From contig DYKD01000017.1 in NCBI GenBank assembly GCA_020722765.1, forward strand, positions 1-50,043: 50,043 nt of DNA, in the 5' to 3' direction. This document shows positions 30,194 to 38,836 of the stretch, piece after piece; the stretch's first letter is position 1; each line of letters opens with the position of its first letter. A program made the position numbers and the translations under genes. The notes beneath the pieces are model-generated. The model was not told the origin of the DNA, ran no database searches, and was given only the letters and a program-made list of their open reading frames with translations. The stretch comes from Brevinema andersonii. GTDB taxonomy: Bacteria; Spirochaetota; DYKD01.

Positions 30194-30589
30194 ATGAGTT
30201 GTCAAGATCCAATTTCCATGGCCATTGTTTCAATACGTAATGGGCTAAAAGCCCGGAAAGACCATGTCGTTATTCCAGGGTCCAAGCTGAAGACTGAAAT
30301 TATCAAAATCCTTTTCGAAGAAGGATATATTAAGGATTATAAGATCATCAACAATAAAACATCATTTGACATTAAGGTCTTATTAAAATATGACGGGAAC
30401 GGCCCAGCAATTTCAGAACTGAAAAGATCAAGCAAGTTAAGTAGGCGTTTATATGTTGATAAGCAAGAAGTTAAAAAAATCCGTAATGGGATGGGGATTT
30501 CAATTCTCACGACCTCGCACGGAATTATGACAGATCTTAAAGCCAGAAAACTTGGAATTGGTGGCGAGATCATTTGCACAGTTTGGTAG
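30194..30589 (+). CDS. rpsH: 30S ribosomal protein S8
   Basis: S8 binds the central 16S domain and in enterics represses the spc operon. The 131 residues have DPISMAIVSIRNGLKA and the C-terminal signature GMGISILTTSHGIMTDLKAR. AAAGGAG precedes the ATG. The stop lies ten bases before rplF. Confidence 0.96.
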   Translation: MSCQDPISMAIVSIRNGLKARKDHVVIPGSKLKTEIIKILFEEGYIKDYKIINNKTSFDIKVLLKYDGNGPAISELKRSSKLSRRLYVDKQEVKKIRNGMGISILTTSHGIMTDLKARKLGIGGEIICTVW

Positions 30590-30598
30590 GAGGAAGAC

Positions 30599-31132
30599 AT
30601 GTCCCGAATCGGTAAAGCCCCGATTGTATTGCCAGAAGGTATCACCGTGGATATCGGATCAAATGTGATAAAAGTGAAGAATACTAAAGCTGAATTATCA
30701 CGTTCTTATGACCCAACGATTATTCATTTTGATTTGGAAGATAAGAAGATTGTTTTGAAGTTACAAAACAATGAACATGGTGCTTATCACGGTTTAATGA
30801 GAAAACTGGTCAATAACATGGTAGAAGGGCTTAATAAAGGGTTTGAAAAAAAACTCGAGATAAATGGTGTCGGTTATAAAGCCGCTGTTCAAGGCAAGAA
30901 AATTGCCATGACTCTTGGGTATTCTCATGTAATAGATGTGCCAATACCTGATGGTTTGGTAGTTGAAGTAGCTGAAAATACTAAAATTTCAATAAAGGGT
31001 CCAGACAAAGAATTAGTAGGTAGGTATGCTGATCAGTTGCGTGCCCTTAAAAAACCAGAACCATATCTTGGAAAAGGAATAAAGTATTCAGATGAAATTA
31101 TTAGACGAAAAGTCGGTAAGACCGGAGCATAA
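30599..31132 (+). CDS. rplF: 50S ribosomal protein L6
   Basis: L6 lies near the GTPase centre. The 177 residues contain SRIGKAPIVLPEGITVDI, a duplicated fold with GVGYKAAVQGKKIAMTLGYSH in the second half, and the conserved PEPYLGKGIKYSDEIIRRK. AGGAGG lies nine bases ahead of the ATG. Confidence 0.97.
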   Translation: MSRIGKAPIVLPEGITVDIGSNVIKVKNTKAELSRSYDPTIIHFDLEDKKIVLKLQNNEHGAYHGLMRKLVNNMVEGLNKGFEKKLEINGVGYKAAVQGKKIAMTLGYSHVIDVPIPDGLVVEVAENTKISIKGPDKELVGRYADQLRALKKPEPYLGKGIKYSDEIIRRKVGKTGA

Positions 31133-31500
31133 TGATGAACTATAAGAAATCTTTTCGAAGAAATGAAAGAAAACGGGCTAGGATTCGGAGTAAGATAGTT
31201 GGAACTGCTGAAAGACCTCGCCTTTTGGTTCGAAAAACAAATAAATATCTTTATGCGCAACTAATTGATGATTTGAACAAGAAAGTGATTTCAAGTCTTA
31301 GTTCATTGGATAAGACTGCTAGTTCTTCTGGGAAATCACATAAAAGCAAGGAATATGCTAAAAAACTTGGCTTAAAAGTAGCAGAAACTGCTAAATCAAA
31401 AGGAATAAGTACTGTCGTTTTTGATCGTGGCATTTATGTATATCATGGAAAAATAAAGACTTTTGCTGATACAGTCCGTGAAAACGGACTTAAATTCTAA
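31132..31500 (+). CDS. rplR: 50S ribosomal protein L18
   Basis: L18 carries 5S rRNA into the large subunit. The 122 residues have a basic N-terminus, ERPRLLVRKTNKYLYAQLIDD, and the ending VVFDRGIYVYHGKIKTFAD. The start overlaps the rplF stop (TAATG). A second ATG at 31135 is equally possible. Confidence 0.95.
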   Translation: MMNYKKSFRRNERKRARIRSKIVGTAERPRLLVRKTNKYLYAQLIDDLNKKVISSLSSLDKTASSSGKSHKSKEYAKKLGLKVAETAKSKGISTVVFDRGIYVYHGKIKTFADTVRENGLKF

Positions 31501-31514
31501 CCGGAGGAACTGAC

Positions 31515-32039
31515 TTGGACCATAAAATGATGAACCTTAAGGATGAAAAAGATACAAAAGAATCAATCATCAATATCCGGCGTGTTGCGAAAGTCGTTAA
31601 AGGTGGTAAAAGGATGAGCTTTAGTGCACTCATTGCTATAGGCACTAAAGATGGAAAAGTCGGGATGGGAATGGGTAAAGCCAATGAAGTCCCTGAAGCC
31701 ATTCGAAAAGCTAAACAGCAAGCGACAAAAAATCTTTTTTCTGTCAAAATGAAAGGAACAACCATCCCTCATGAGGTCTCTGCAAGATTTAAAGGCGCAA
31801 AAGTCCTTATGAAACCAGCCTCGAAAGGAACTGGTGTCATTTGTGGTGGTGCTGTACGCCGTATTCTGGAATTATCACCAATATCAGATATACTTTCAAA
31901 ATCGCTTGGGTCATCAAATCACATAAATGTAGCTACAGCAACAATGATATGTTTACAGAATTTGAAAATGTTCAAAGAGATTGCGGATAAACGTGGTAAG
32001 ACAAAGAAAGAAATTTATTCTGGCGAGGTTGAAGGATGA
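31515..32039 (+). CDS. rpsE: 30S ribosomal protein S5 (TTG start)
   Basis: S5 acts in decoding fidelity. The 174 residues contain INIRRVAKVVKGGKRMSFSAL, GMGKANEVPEAIRKA and GTGVICGGAVRRILE. The TTG start is favoured because GGAGG lies eight bases upstream, while the in-frame ATGs a few codons later are too far from it. The stop overlaps rpmD as ATGA. Confidence 0.95.
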   Translation: MDHKMMNLKDEKDTKESIINIRRVAKVVKGGKRMSFSALIAIGTKDGKVGMGMGKANEVPEAIRKAKQQATKNLFSVKMKGTTIPHEVSARFKGAKVLMKPASKGTGVICGGAVRRILELSPISDILSKSLGSSNHINVATATMICLQNLKMFKEIADKRGKTKKEIYSGEVEG

Positions 32040-32215
32040 ATGATTTAATCAAGATTAAGCTTGTAAAAAGTATGATAGGCCAAACGCCAGACAATGTCAA
32101 GACAGCCAAAGCACTTGGTTTTAGACGGATTCATCAGGTCATTGAAAAAAAGAAGAATCCTTCTGTTATGGGTATGATTGAAAAAGTAAAATTCATGCTC
32201 CAAGTTATTTCATAA
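32036..32215 (+). CDS. rpmD: 50S ribosomal protein L30
   Basis: The 59-residue L30 has the family pattern (LIKIKLVKSMIGQTPDNVKTAKALGF, then VIEKKKNPSVMGMIEKVKFML). Its ATG overlaps the rpsE stop as ATGA, with AAGG just upstream, so it is translationally coupled. Confidence 0.93.
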   Translation: MNDLIKIKLVKSMIGQTPDNVKTAKALGFRRIHQVIEKKKNPSVMGMIEKVKFMLQVIS

Positions 32216-32227
32216 GGAGATGTATTA

Positions 32228-32713
32228 ATGTCAGGAATAAGGCTTGTTTCAAAAATAAGTAAGAATCCCATTAGAGTTGGTAGAGGATCTGGTTCTGGTC
32301 TTGGAAAAACGTCAGGACGCGGGCATAAAGGCCAAAAAGCACGTGCTGGTGGTTCTGTCCGCCGTGGTTTTGAAGGTGGGCAGATGCCATTATACAGAAG
32401 ATTGCCAAAAAGAGGTTTTTTTAACCAGTTCAAACAAGAAGTTCAAGAAATCAAATTATCTCAAATCGTTTCTTTTTTTGAAGATGGTTCAGCGATTGAT
32501 ACAAAGTCTCTTTACAAAAAAGGATTGGTGGCCAAGAAAGAAGCTTCTGTAATAAAAATATTGAATGATATCAAAGAGTTGAATAAAAAATATATAGTCA
32601 AAGTGCAAGGTGTTTCATCTGGAGCAAAGACTCTTATTGAAAAAGCAGGTGGTACTGTTGAACTTGTAAAAGCTCCTGTCAGAATAAAAGAACTTGAACA
32701 AGGAAAAGCCTGA
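32228..32713 (+). CDS. rplO: 50S ribosomal protein L15
   Basis: L15 is a late assembly protein with a long basic N-terminal tail. The 161 residues include RVGRGSGSGLGKTSGRGHKGQ and RRGFEGGQMPLYRRLPKRGF. AAGGAG precedes the ATG. Its stop overlaps the secY start by one base. Confidence 0.96.
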   Translation: MSGIRLVSKISKNPIRVGRGSGSGLGKTSGRGHKGQKARAGGSVRRGFEGGQMPLYRRLPKRGFFNQFKQEVQEIKLSQIVSFFEDGSAIDTKSLYKKGLVAKKEASVIKILNDIKELNKKYIVKVQGVSSGAKTLIEKAGGTVELVKAPVRIKELEQGKA

Positions 32714-34038
32714 TGTTTGAAAAATTTCTTAACATTTTCAGGATACCTGAATTAAGGAAACGTCTTTTTTTTGCTTTTGCTGTATTAGTACTTTATCGAT
32801 TAGGGACTTCTATTCCTGTGCCTGGAATCGAGATTTCACTTTTAGAGCAATATTTTTCTAAAAACGCTGGCAGTTTGTTGAATATGTTCGATGTATTTGC
32901 TGGTGGCGCTTTCATGAAGTTTTCAATTTTTGCTCTTGGTATAATGCCATATATTTCAGCATCGATTATTCTGCAACTTCTAGCGGCAGTTATTCCAGCA
33001 CTTGATCAGTTAAAAAAAGAAGGGGAATTAGGCCAGAAAAAAATCACGCAATATACACGTTTAGGCACTGTATTGATAGCCATGATTCAATCCTTTGGTG
33101 TAAGTATGTGGATTAAGGGGTTTAGGGTAGATGGGCTTCCTGTCGTAGTCATGGATCAAGCATTATTTGTTTTTATGGCTATTTTAACAATTACTGCCGG
33201 AACTATTCTCCTCATGTGGATGGGAGAACTGATTACGGAACGTGGTATCAGTAATGGGATTTCACTTATCATTTTTGCTGGAATTGTATGCAGATTGCCT
33301 GCCGCTGCAATTGAAATGTATAAGAAAATTTCAATAGGTGAGTTTAACGCGGTGTTTGTCCTTATTGTTATAATGATTTTTGTGGGCATTATTGCTTTTA
33401 TTGTTCTCATTGAACAAGGGCAAAGAAGAATCCCAGTCCAATATGCCCAACGTGTCATTGGTAGAAAAGTCTATGGAAGTCAAAACACTCACATTCCAAT
33501 AAAGATTAATCCTGTTGGTGTTATGCCCATCATTTTTGCTTCATCAATAATGATGTTTCCCGCACAAATAGCCAGTTATATTGCTTTAAAGTTCCCTATA
33601 TTCAATAATGTTGCTAGATGGCTCGGTCCAGATCATGCTTTACACATCATCATATATGGTCTGTTGATTGTTTTCTTTACATATTTTTATACATATGTTA
33701 CATATAAACCTGACGATATGGCAGAAAACTTAAAAAAATATGGTGGTTTCATTCCTGGTATTAGACCCGGCGAAACAACATCTCAATACTTTACTTATGT
33801 ATTGAACAGGTTGGTTCTTTCAGGTGCTATTGCAGTTGCATTGATTGCAATTTTGCCCAATATATTGAATAACGGCATGAAATTGCCTGCTGAATTGGCA
33901 TATTTGATGGGTGGTACATCAATCATGATTGTTGTTGGCGTTGATTTGGATCTGATGAAACACATAGAATCTCATTTATTAATGCGTCATTATGATGGAT
34001 TGGTTAAATCAGGTAAGATGAGAGGTAGATGGAAATGA
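32713..34038 (+). CDS. secY: Preprotein translocase subunit SecY
   Basis: SecY forms the inner-membrane protein-conducting channel with SecE. The 441 residues have ten hydrophobic helices. The plug region reads FDVFAGGAFMKFSIFALGIMP, and the cytoplasmic loop has RRIPVQYAQRVIGRK. IRPGETTSQYFTYVLNRL is the conserved segment before helix 9. It is coupled to rplO and overlaps adk. Confidence 0.97.
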   Translation: MFEKFLNIFRIPELRKRLFFAFAVLVLYRLGTSIPVPGIEISLLEQYFSKNAGSLLNMFDVFAGGAFMKFSIFALGIMPYISASIILQLLAAVIPALDQLKKEGELGQKKITQYTRLGTVLIAMIQSFGVSMWIKGFRVDGLPVVVMDQALFVFMAILTITAGTILLMWMGELITERGISNGISLIIFAGIVCRLPAAAIEMYKKISIGEFNAVFVLIVIMIFVGIIAFIVLIEQGQRRIPVQYAQRVIGRKVYGSQNTHIPIKINPVGVMPIIFASSIMMFPAQIASYIALKFPIFNNVARWLGPDHALHIIIYGLLIVFFTYFYTYVTYKPDDMAENLKKYGGFIPGIRPGETTSQYFTYVLNRLVLSGAIAVALIAILPNILNNGMKLPAELAYLMGGTSIMIVVGVDLDLMKHIESHLLMRHYDGLVKSGKMRGRWK

Positions 34039-34685
34039 GACTTATCCTATTAGGACCTCCAGGTGTTGGAAAAGGTACACAGGCAAAAATCCTCGTAGAT
34101 CAACTTGTGATCCCACAACTTTCAACAGGTGATATTCTTCGAGATAATGTTAAAAAAAGCACACCTGTGGGAATAAAAGCCAAAGAATTTATGGATAAAG
34201 GCGAACTTGTACCCGATTCTGTAATCATAGACTTGATTGCAGTTCGGATAAAAGAAGATGATTGTAAAAAAGGTTTTATTTTAGATGGTTTCCCACGTAC
34301 TCTGCCACAGGCAGAAGCACTGGAGACTTTGCTTTTATCAAATGCTATTTCTATTGACTATATTATCGATATTGATACTACTGATGAAAATGTGATTGTT
34401 AGTAGGGTTGCCGGAAGGCGTGTTTGTCAGTCATGCGGTAAGATTTTTCATATGACTAATATGCCTCCAAAGAAAGAAGGAGTTTGTGATTCTTGCCAAG
34501 GACAACTGATTCAACGTAAGGATGATAATGAGGAGACCATACGAAACCGGCTTAAAGTTTATTATAAACAAACAAGCCCTTTAAAAGATTTTTATAAGAA
34601 AAAATATTCAGAAAGATACATACTTGTAGATGGCTCTCAATCAGCAATCCAAGTCAATGCATTGTTACAAAATAAATTAAAATGA
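34035..34685 (+). CDS. adk: Adenylate kinase with zinc-type lid
   Basis: Adk interconverts ATP, ADP and AMP. From ATG 34035 it has 216 residues, starting MRLILLGPPGVGKGTQA with the P-loop near 7-14. An ATG at 34029 would add two residues. DGFPRTLPQAEAL is the AMP-binding region, and the lid carries two CxxC pairs (CQSCGKIF, CDSCQG), so it binds zinc as in Gram-positives and spirochaetes. It overlaps the secY stop as ATGA. Confidence 0.95.
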   Translation: MRLILLGPPGVGKGTQAKILVDQLVIPQLSTGDILRDNVKKSTPVGIKAKEFMDKGELVPDSVIIDLIAVRIKEDDCKKGFILDGFPRTLPQAEALETLLLSNAISIDYIIDIDTTDENVIVSRVAGRRVCQSCGKIFHMTNMPPKKEGVCDSCQGQLIQRKDDNEETIRNRLKVYYKQTSPLKDFYKKKYSERYILVDGSQSAIQVNALLQNKLK

Positions 34686-34695
34686 TAGGAGAAAA

Positions 34696-35442
34696 ATAAT
34701 AAACCTATATTCATCGTCAGAGATTGAAGCTATAAAAAAAAGTTGCAAGTTGACAAGGTCAGTTTTAGATTTAGCGGAATCACTAACTTTACCTGGCGTC
34801 TCAACTAAAGAGATTGATGACGAAGTTTATAAATATATAGTGAAAAGCAAGGCCAAACCAGCTTTTTTAGGATATCACGGATTTCCAGCTTCCATTTGCA
34901 TATCGGTTAATGAAGAAGTCGTTCATGGAATTCCTCTTAAACATAAACGTCTAAGAGAAGGTCAAATTGTGAGTTATGATACAGGTACCATTCTGAATGG
35001 TTTTTTTGGAGATTCTGCTAGGACTATCGGGATAGGTTCTGTATCATCACAGCTTAAAAGGTTGATGGATGTTACCAGAGATTCCTTGTATGCTGGTATT
35101 CAAGCTGCCAAACCGAATAATAGGATTGGTGATATTGGAGCAGCCATACAGGAGTTTGTTGAAAAAAACGGTTTTAGCGTAGTTAGAGATTTTGTTGGTC
35201 ACTGTATAGGTAGAAATTTGCATGAAGAGCCTCAAATTCCAAATTTTGGTATGAAAGGTTCTGGTCTAAAGCTTAAACCAGGAATGGTATTAGCTATTGA
35301 ACCAATGGTGAATGCAGGACATTTTTCAGTGCATGTGTTAAATGATCGTTGGACTGTTGTAACTGATGACGGACGACCCTCAGCTCATTTTGAGCATGTC
35401 GTTGCATTATTAAGTGACGGTTCTGAAATTTTAAGTGAATAA
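34696..35442 (+). CDS. map: Type I methionine aminopeptidase, apparent AUA start
   Basis: The enzyme removes the initiator methionine from new proteins. The metal-site stretches are present: [18 protein letters not shown] (two Asp), [12 protein letters not shown] (His) and VLAIEPMVN (Glu). Reading back in frame, no ATG, GTG or TTG starts the expected N-terminus. The first candidate with a site is TTG 34750, which has none and would lose 18 residues (helix [10 protein letters not shown]). AGGAG at 34687-34691 instead points to ATA at 34696 or 34699. Starting at 34696 gives 248 residues and lines up with the usual M-I-x4-xxSEIE family start. The ATA may be a true non-canonical start or a sequencing change from ATG. 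Confidence 0.9.
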   Translation: MINLYSSSEIEAIKKSCKLTRSVLDLAESLTLPGVSTKEIDDEVYKYIVKSKAKPAFLGYHGFPASICISVNEEVVHGIPLKHKRLREGQIVSYDTGTILNGFFGDSARTIGIGSVSSQLKRLMDVTRDSLYAGIQAAKPNNRIGDIGAAIQEFVEKNGFSVVRDFVGHCIGRNLHEEPQIPNFGMKGSGLKLKPGMVLAIEPMVNAGHFSVHVLNDRWTVVTDDGRPSAHFEHVVALLSDGSEILSE

Positions 35443-35462
35443 TTTCAAATTGGATTGAGGTT

Positions 35463-35684
35463 ATGGCAAAAGAAGAAGCCATCGAAGTCAAAGGAAAAGT
35501 GGCAGAAACATTGCCAAATGCCATGTTCAAGGTTGATCTTGAGAATGGACATAGGATTTTGGCACATATTTCAGGTAAGATGCGGTTACATTACATAAGG
35601 ATTCTTCCAGGTGATGAAGTAGCTGTGGAGTTGTCTCCATACGACCTTAGCAGAGGTCGGATAATATATCGTTATAAGAATTAG
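35463..35684 (+). CDS. infA: Translation initiation factor IF-1
   Basis: IF-1 occupies the A site during initiation. The 73-residue OB-fold protein has [24 protein letters not shown] and [38 protein letters not shown] lies ahead of the ATG. It sits between map and rpmJ, as in most bacteria. Confidence 0.97.
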   Translation: MAKEEAIEVKGKVAETLPNAMFKVDLENGHRILAHISGKMRLHYIRILPGDEVAVELSPYDLSRGRIIYRYKN

Positions 35685-35693
35685 GAGATTAAG

Positions 35694-35807
35694 ATGAAAG
35701 TTAGAGTATCAGTAAAGCCTATTTGTGAAAAATGCAAGGTAGTCCGTAGACGTGGGATTGTAAGAATAGTTTGTAGCAATCCAAAACATAAGCAGAAACA
35801 GAGATAA
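35694..35807 (+). CDS. rpmJ: 50S ribosomal protein L36
   Basis: This 37-residue zinc-ribbon protein ([17 protein letters not shown], then VCSNPKHKQ) keeps Cys11, Cys14, Cys27 and His32. AGGAG precedes the ATG at the right distance. It lies nine bases after infA. Confidence 0.96.
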   Translation: MKVRVSVKPICEKCKVVRRRGIVRIVCSNPKHKQKQR

Positions 35808-35817
35808 GGAGAATAAA

Positions 35818-36198
35818 ATGGCTCGAATTGCCGGTGTTGATCTTCCAAAAATGAAAAGAGTAGAGATGGCTCTTCCATATATTTACGGCGTGGGGTTGGT
35901 TACGTCACAGAAGATATTAAAGATTACCAATATTGACCCAAATAAGCGTGTAAAAGATCTGACAGCAGATGAGGTAAACCGTTTAAGGGAAGTTATAGAA
36001 AAACAGTATAAGATTGAAGGTGATTTAAGAGCAGAGATCGCAATGAATGTAAAAAGACTGATAGAAATCAATTGTTACCGTGGTACTCGGCATAAGAAAA
36101 ACCTTCCCGTAAGAGGTCAGAGAACACGTACAAATGCACGTACACATAAAGGTTCACGCATTGCTGTTGGTGGACTTAATAAGAAAATTACCAAATAA
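35818..36198 (+). CDS. rpsM: 30S ribosomal protein S13
   Basis: S13 contacts the P-site tRNA and L5. The 126 residues contain [23 protein letters not shown]-type N-terminus and the conserved C-terminal [27 protein letters not shown] lies ahead of the ATG, starting the alpha operon portion. Confidence 0.97.
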   Translation: MARIAGVDLPKMKRVEMALPYIYGVGLVTSQKILKITNIDPNKRVKDLTADEVNRLREVIEKQYKIEGDLRAEIAMNVKRLIEINCYRGTRHKKNLPVRGQRTRTNARTHKGSRIAVGGLNKKITK

Positions 36199-36215
36199 TA
36201 ATAAGGAGTCATTCC

Positions 36216-36644
36216 TTGGCGAAGACAAATTCAAAAACAGCTTCTGCTCCACAAGTTAAAGCTGCAGCAAAGACAGAAAAGAAAACCAAGAGAAGGGTTG
36301 ATGAAGGAATCGCTGTTATTACAGCATCATTCAACAACACAATTGTAACACTGACTGACATGAAAGGTAATGTCCTTGCATGGTCAAGTTCCGGTTCCCT
36401 TGGTTTTAAAGGAGCAAAGAAAAGTACCCCTTTTGCATCACAACTTGTTGCAGAAGATGCCGCTAATAAAGCAAAAGAAAGGTATGGTCTTTATAGGATT
36501 GATGTTCGGGTCAAAGGACCTGGTGCTGGCAGGGAAGCTGCTATTCGGGCTCTCCAAGCATCAGGATTGAATGTTTCAAGTATAAAGGACATTACCCCGA
36601 TACCACACAATGGGTGTCGTCCTAGAAAAAGACGTAGAGTATAA
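36216..36644 (+). CDS. rpsK: 30S ribosomal protein S11 (TTG start, N-terminal extension)
   Basis: S11 contributes to the platform and the mRNA exit site. The 142 residues contain [36 protein letters not shown] and the C-terminal [13 protein letters not shown]. The TTG start is supported by AAGGAG, about ten bases ahead. The first 20 or so residues (Ala/Lys/Thr rich) extend beyond most S11 proteins, so a shorter form cannot be excluded. Confidence 0.94.
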   Translation: MAKTNSKTASAPQVKAAAKTEKKTKRRVDEGIAVITASFNNTIVTLTDMKGNVLAWSSSGSLGFKGAKKSTPFASQLVAEDAANKAKERYGLYRIDVRVKGPGAGREAAIRALQASGLNVSSIKDITPIPHNGCRPRKRRRV

Positions 36645-36662
36645 CTCCCAGGAGGAATTTCG

Positions 36663-37289
36663 ATGGCAAGATATCTTGGGCCTAAGTGCCGAATATGTAG
36701 GCGTCTGGGCACAAAACTATTTCTCAAATCCAATAGGTGCAATTCTGAAAAATGCGCTTTGAACAAGCGTAAAACAGTTCCAGGACAAAAAGCAATGCGT
36801 CTTGGAAAGCTGACACCTTATGCACTTCAGCTTAAGGAAAAGCAGAAACTTAAAAAAATGTATGGATTGTTGGAAAAACAGTTCAAAAACACTTTTTTTG
36901 AAGCAAGTAGAAGGAAAGGTGTTACAGGTGATAATTTACTTATGTTGCTTGAAACTCGGCTTGACAATACTGTCTTTAGATTGAATTTTGCATCTGCACG
37001 AAATACAGCAAGACAGCTGGTCATGCATGGTCATATTCTGGTTAATGGTAAAAAGGTAGATATTCCCTCCTTTCATGTAAAAACAGGAGATGTTATATCT
37101 ATTGCTGAATCAAGCAGAAGTATCAAGTCTATAAATGACAGTTTGGGCGCAACAGATGAAGGGAGTATCATCCCTTGGCTCAAACTTGATGTAAATAAGT
37201 ATGAAGGAGTAGTGGATCACCTTCCTCTACGTGCAGAGATACAGGTTCCAGTTAATGAACAGACTGTTGTAGAACTTTATTCCAAGTAA
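36663..37289 (+). CDS. rpsD: 30S ribosomal protein S4 with zinc-type N-terminus
   Basis: S4 nucleates small-subunit assembly. The 208 residues begin MARYLGPKCRICRRLG and later NSEKCALNKR, giving four cysteines of the zinc-binding form. The S4 RNA-binding domain (RLDNTVFRLNFASARNTARQLVMHGHILVNGKKVDIPS) spans about 95-155. CAGGAGG precedes the ATG. Confidence 0.96.
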   Translation: MARYLGPKCRICRRLGTKLFLKSNRCNSEKCALNKRKTVPGQKAMRLGKLTPYALQLKEKQKLKKMYGLLEKQFKNTFFEASRRKGVTGDNLLMLLETRLDNTVFRLNFASARNTARQLVMHGHILVNGKKVDIPSFHVKTGDVISIAESSRSIKSINDSLGATDEGSIIPWLKLDVNKYEGVVDHLPLRAEIQVPVNEQTVVELYSK

Positions 37290-37306
37290 GCTGATGGGAG
37301 AAAGAG

Positions 37307-38317
37307 ATGAATACAAAAAATCTTCTTAAAGGCTTTAAAAGGCCTAAAGAAGTGCTGAAATCCAGCACGCAAAAAGATAAATATCATGGTGAATTTGTCA
37401 TAGAACCTTTAGAACGAGGGTTTGGAATGACCATCGGCAATGCATTGAGAAGGACATTGTTGTCCTCTTTGCCGGGATATGCGATTGTCTCGGTAAAATT
37501 TGAAAATGTATTGCATGAATTTTCAACTATCAAAGGTGTTGTAGAAGATGTTGCTGAAATCATTATTAATTTAAAGAGAGTTGTTGTAGCGCTTAATAAT
37601 GACTTGGAAAGTAAAACAATTGAATTTGACAAGAAAGGTTCGATGGTAATAACGGCAAAAGATCTGATGATAGATAATGATATCCAGATTTTTAATCCAG
37701 ATCAACATATTGCCACTTTATCTGACGGTCATTTGAAGTTTCGTCTTCAAATAGAATTTGGCAGAGGCTATGTTTCTGCTGAGGACATGAAAGATCGAGT
37801 AGATGAGACGGATGTCATTCCTATTGATGCTATTTTTACGCCAGTTAAGAAAGCGAATTTTAAAGTATATGATCTTCGTATCGGAAATCGTTCTGATTAC
37901 AATAAAGTCGTGTTTGATGTTGTAACAAATGGTGTCATGACAGTAGAGGAAGCGGTTGGATATTCTTCAAAGATTCTTAAAGAGACATTCTTAACATTGA
38001 TACATTTCAAAGATGTGGATGAAGATCTTGATGAATATGTGCTTGATGAAGGGCATGGTAAAAATGAGTCTAAAACAGAGAAATCGCTAAGAATGCCAGT
38101 TGAAGATCTGGAATTATCAGTCAGATCTTTGCATTGTCTTCAAACAGCTGAAATACACACGGTAGGAGAGCTTATCAGGAGAAATGACGAGGAACTGATA
38201 AAGACAAAGAATTTTGGCAAAAAGTCTTTACAAGAGATCAAAGAAAAACTTGAAAAAATGAATCTGACATTCGGTATGACAGAATCAGACATTAAACAGT
38301 ATATTGAGAATAATTAG
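37307..38317 (+). CDS. rpoA: DNA-directed RNA polymerase subunit alpha
   Basis: Alpha dimerises to start polymerase assembly. The 336 residues have the N-terminal GFGMTIGNALRRTLLSSLPG motif and a C-terminal domain (EDLELSVRSLHCLQTAEIHTVGEL then NFGKKSLQEIKEKL). Residues such as Arg and Asn of the UP-element-binding surface cannot be judged with certainty. GGGAGAAAGAG precedes the ATG. Confidence 0.97.
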   Translation: MNTKNLLKGFKRPKEVLKSSTQKDKYHGEFVIEPLERGFGMTIGNALRRTLLSSLPGYAIVSVKFENVLHEFSTIKGVVEDVAEIIINLKRVVVALNNDLESKTIEFDKKGSMVITAKDLMIDNDIQIFNPDQHIATLSDGHLKFRLQIEFGRGYVSAEDMKDRVDETDVIPIDAIFTPVKKANFKVYDLRIGNRSDYNKVVFDVVTNGVMTVEEAVGYSSKILKETFLTLIHFKDVDEDLDEYVLDEGHGKNESKTEKSLRMPVEDLELSVRSLHCLQTAEIHTVGELIRRNDEELIKTKNFGKKSLQEIKEKLEKMNLTFGMTESDIKQYIENN

Positions 38318-38328
38318 GAGTTTCCCGA

Positions 38329-38769
38329 ATGAAGCATGGACATAAATTTAACAAACTGAATATGATGAAATCGCATAGAAAAGCGACTTTGTCAAATATG
38401 ATGAATTCCTTGCTAAGGCATCTTCGGATTACTACGACTTTGTCTAAAGCAAGGGAGTTGAAAAGACTTATTGACAAACTTGTGAATAAGGCGAAAAAAG
38501 ACACCTTGCACAACAAACGTATCATATTACAGACGCTTAGAAATCGTTCTATGATAAAAAAGCTGTTTACAGTAATTGCTCCTAAATTTTCAAATCGAAC
38601 TGGCGGATTTACAAGGATTTATAAGCTTGGAAAACGGATGAATGACAATGCTGATATGGCAGTTATAGAGTTTGTTGAGTCTTTTGAAGAGCCAAAAGAT
38701 GAAAAGATAGATTCTAAAGAGAATAGAACAAAAGCTTCAGAAAAAGCCAAGACAGAAAAGAAAAGCTAA
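38329..38769 (+). CDS. rplQ: 50S ribosomal protein L17 with basic/acidic C-terminal extension
   Basis: L17 lies near the exit tunnel. The first 120 residues are typical (HGHKFNKLNMMKSHRKATLSNMMNSLLRH, FTRIYKLGKRMNDNADMAVIEFV). A charged tail of about 30 residues (KDEKIDSKENRTKASEKAK) extends past the core. AGGAG precedes the ATG. It is the last gene of the ribosomal superoperon. No hairpin follows it, so read-through into the next gene is possible. Confidence 0.95.
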   Translation: MKHGHKFNKLNMMKSHRKATLSNMMNSLLRHLRITTTLSKARELKRLIDKLVNKAKKDTLHNKRIILQTLRNRSMIKKLFTVIAPKFSNRTGGFTRIYKLGKRMNDNADMAVIEFVESFEEPKDEKIDSKENRTKASEKAKTEKKS

Positions 38770-38799
38770 TCATGCTTAGCCCCATTTTTTTTATTAATT

Positions 38800-38822
38800 T
38801 GGTATAAACTGAAGTTTCAGTT
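38800..38822 (+). promoter_or_regulatory. Extended -10 promoter with an overlapping dyad
   Basis: TGG-TATAAA (38800-38808) has the form of an extended -10 element; no good -35 is present. A dyad AACTGAA / TTCAGTT (38807-38813 and 38816-38822) starts at the -10 and covers the expected transcription start. That geometry would suit a repressor site for the downstream operon starting with the DUF2225 gene. Only one copy is visible in the window. Confidence 0.4.
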
Positions 38823-38836
38823 CTAAAGGTAAAAAA

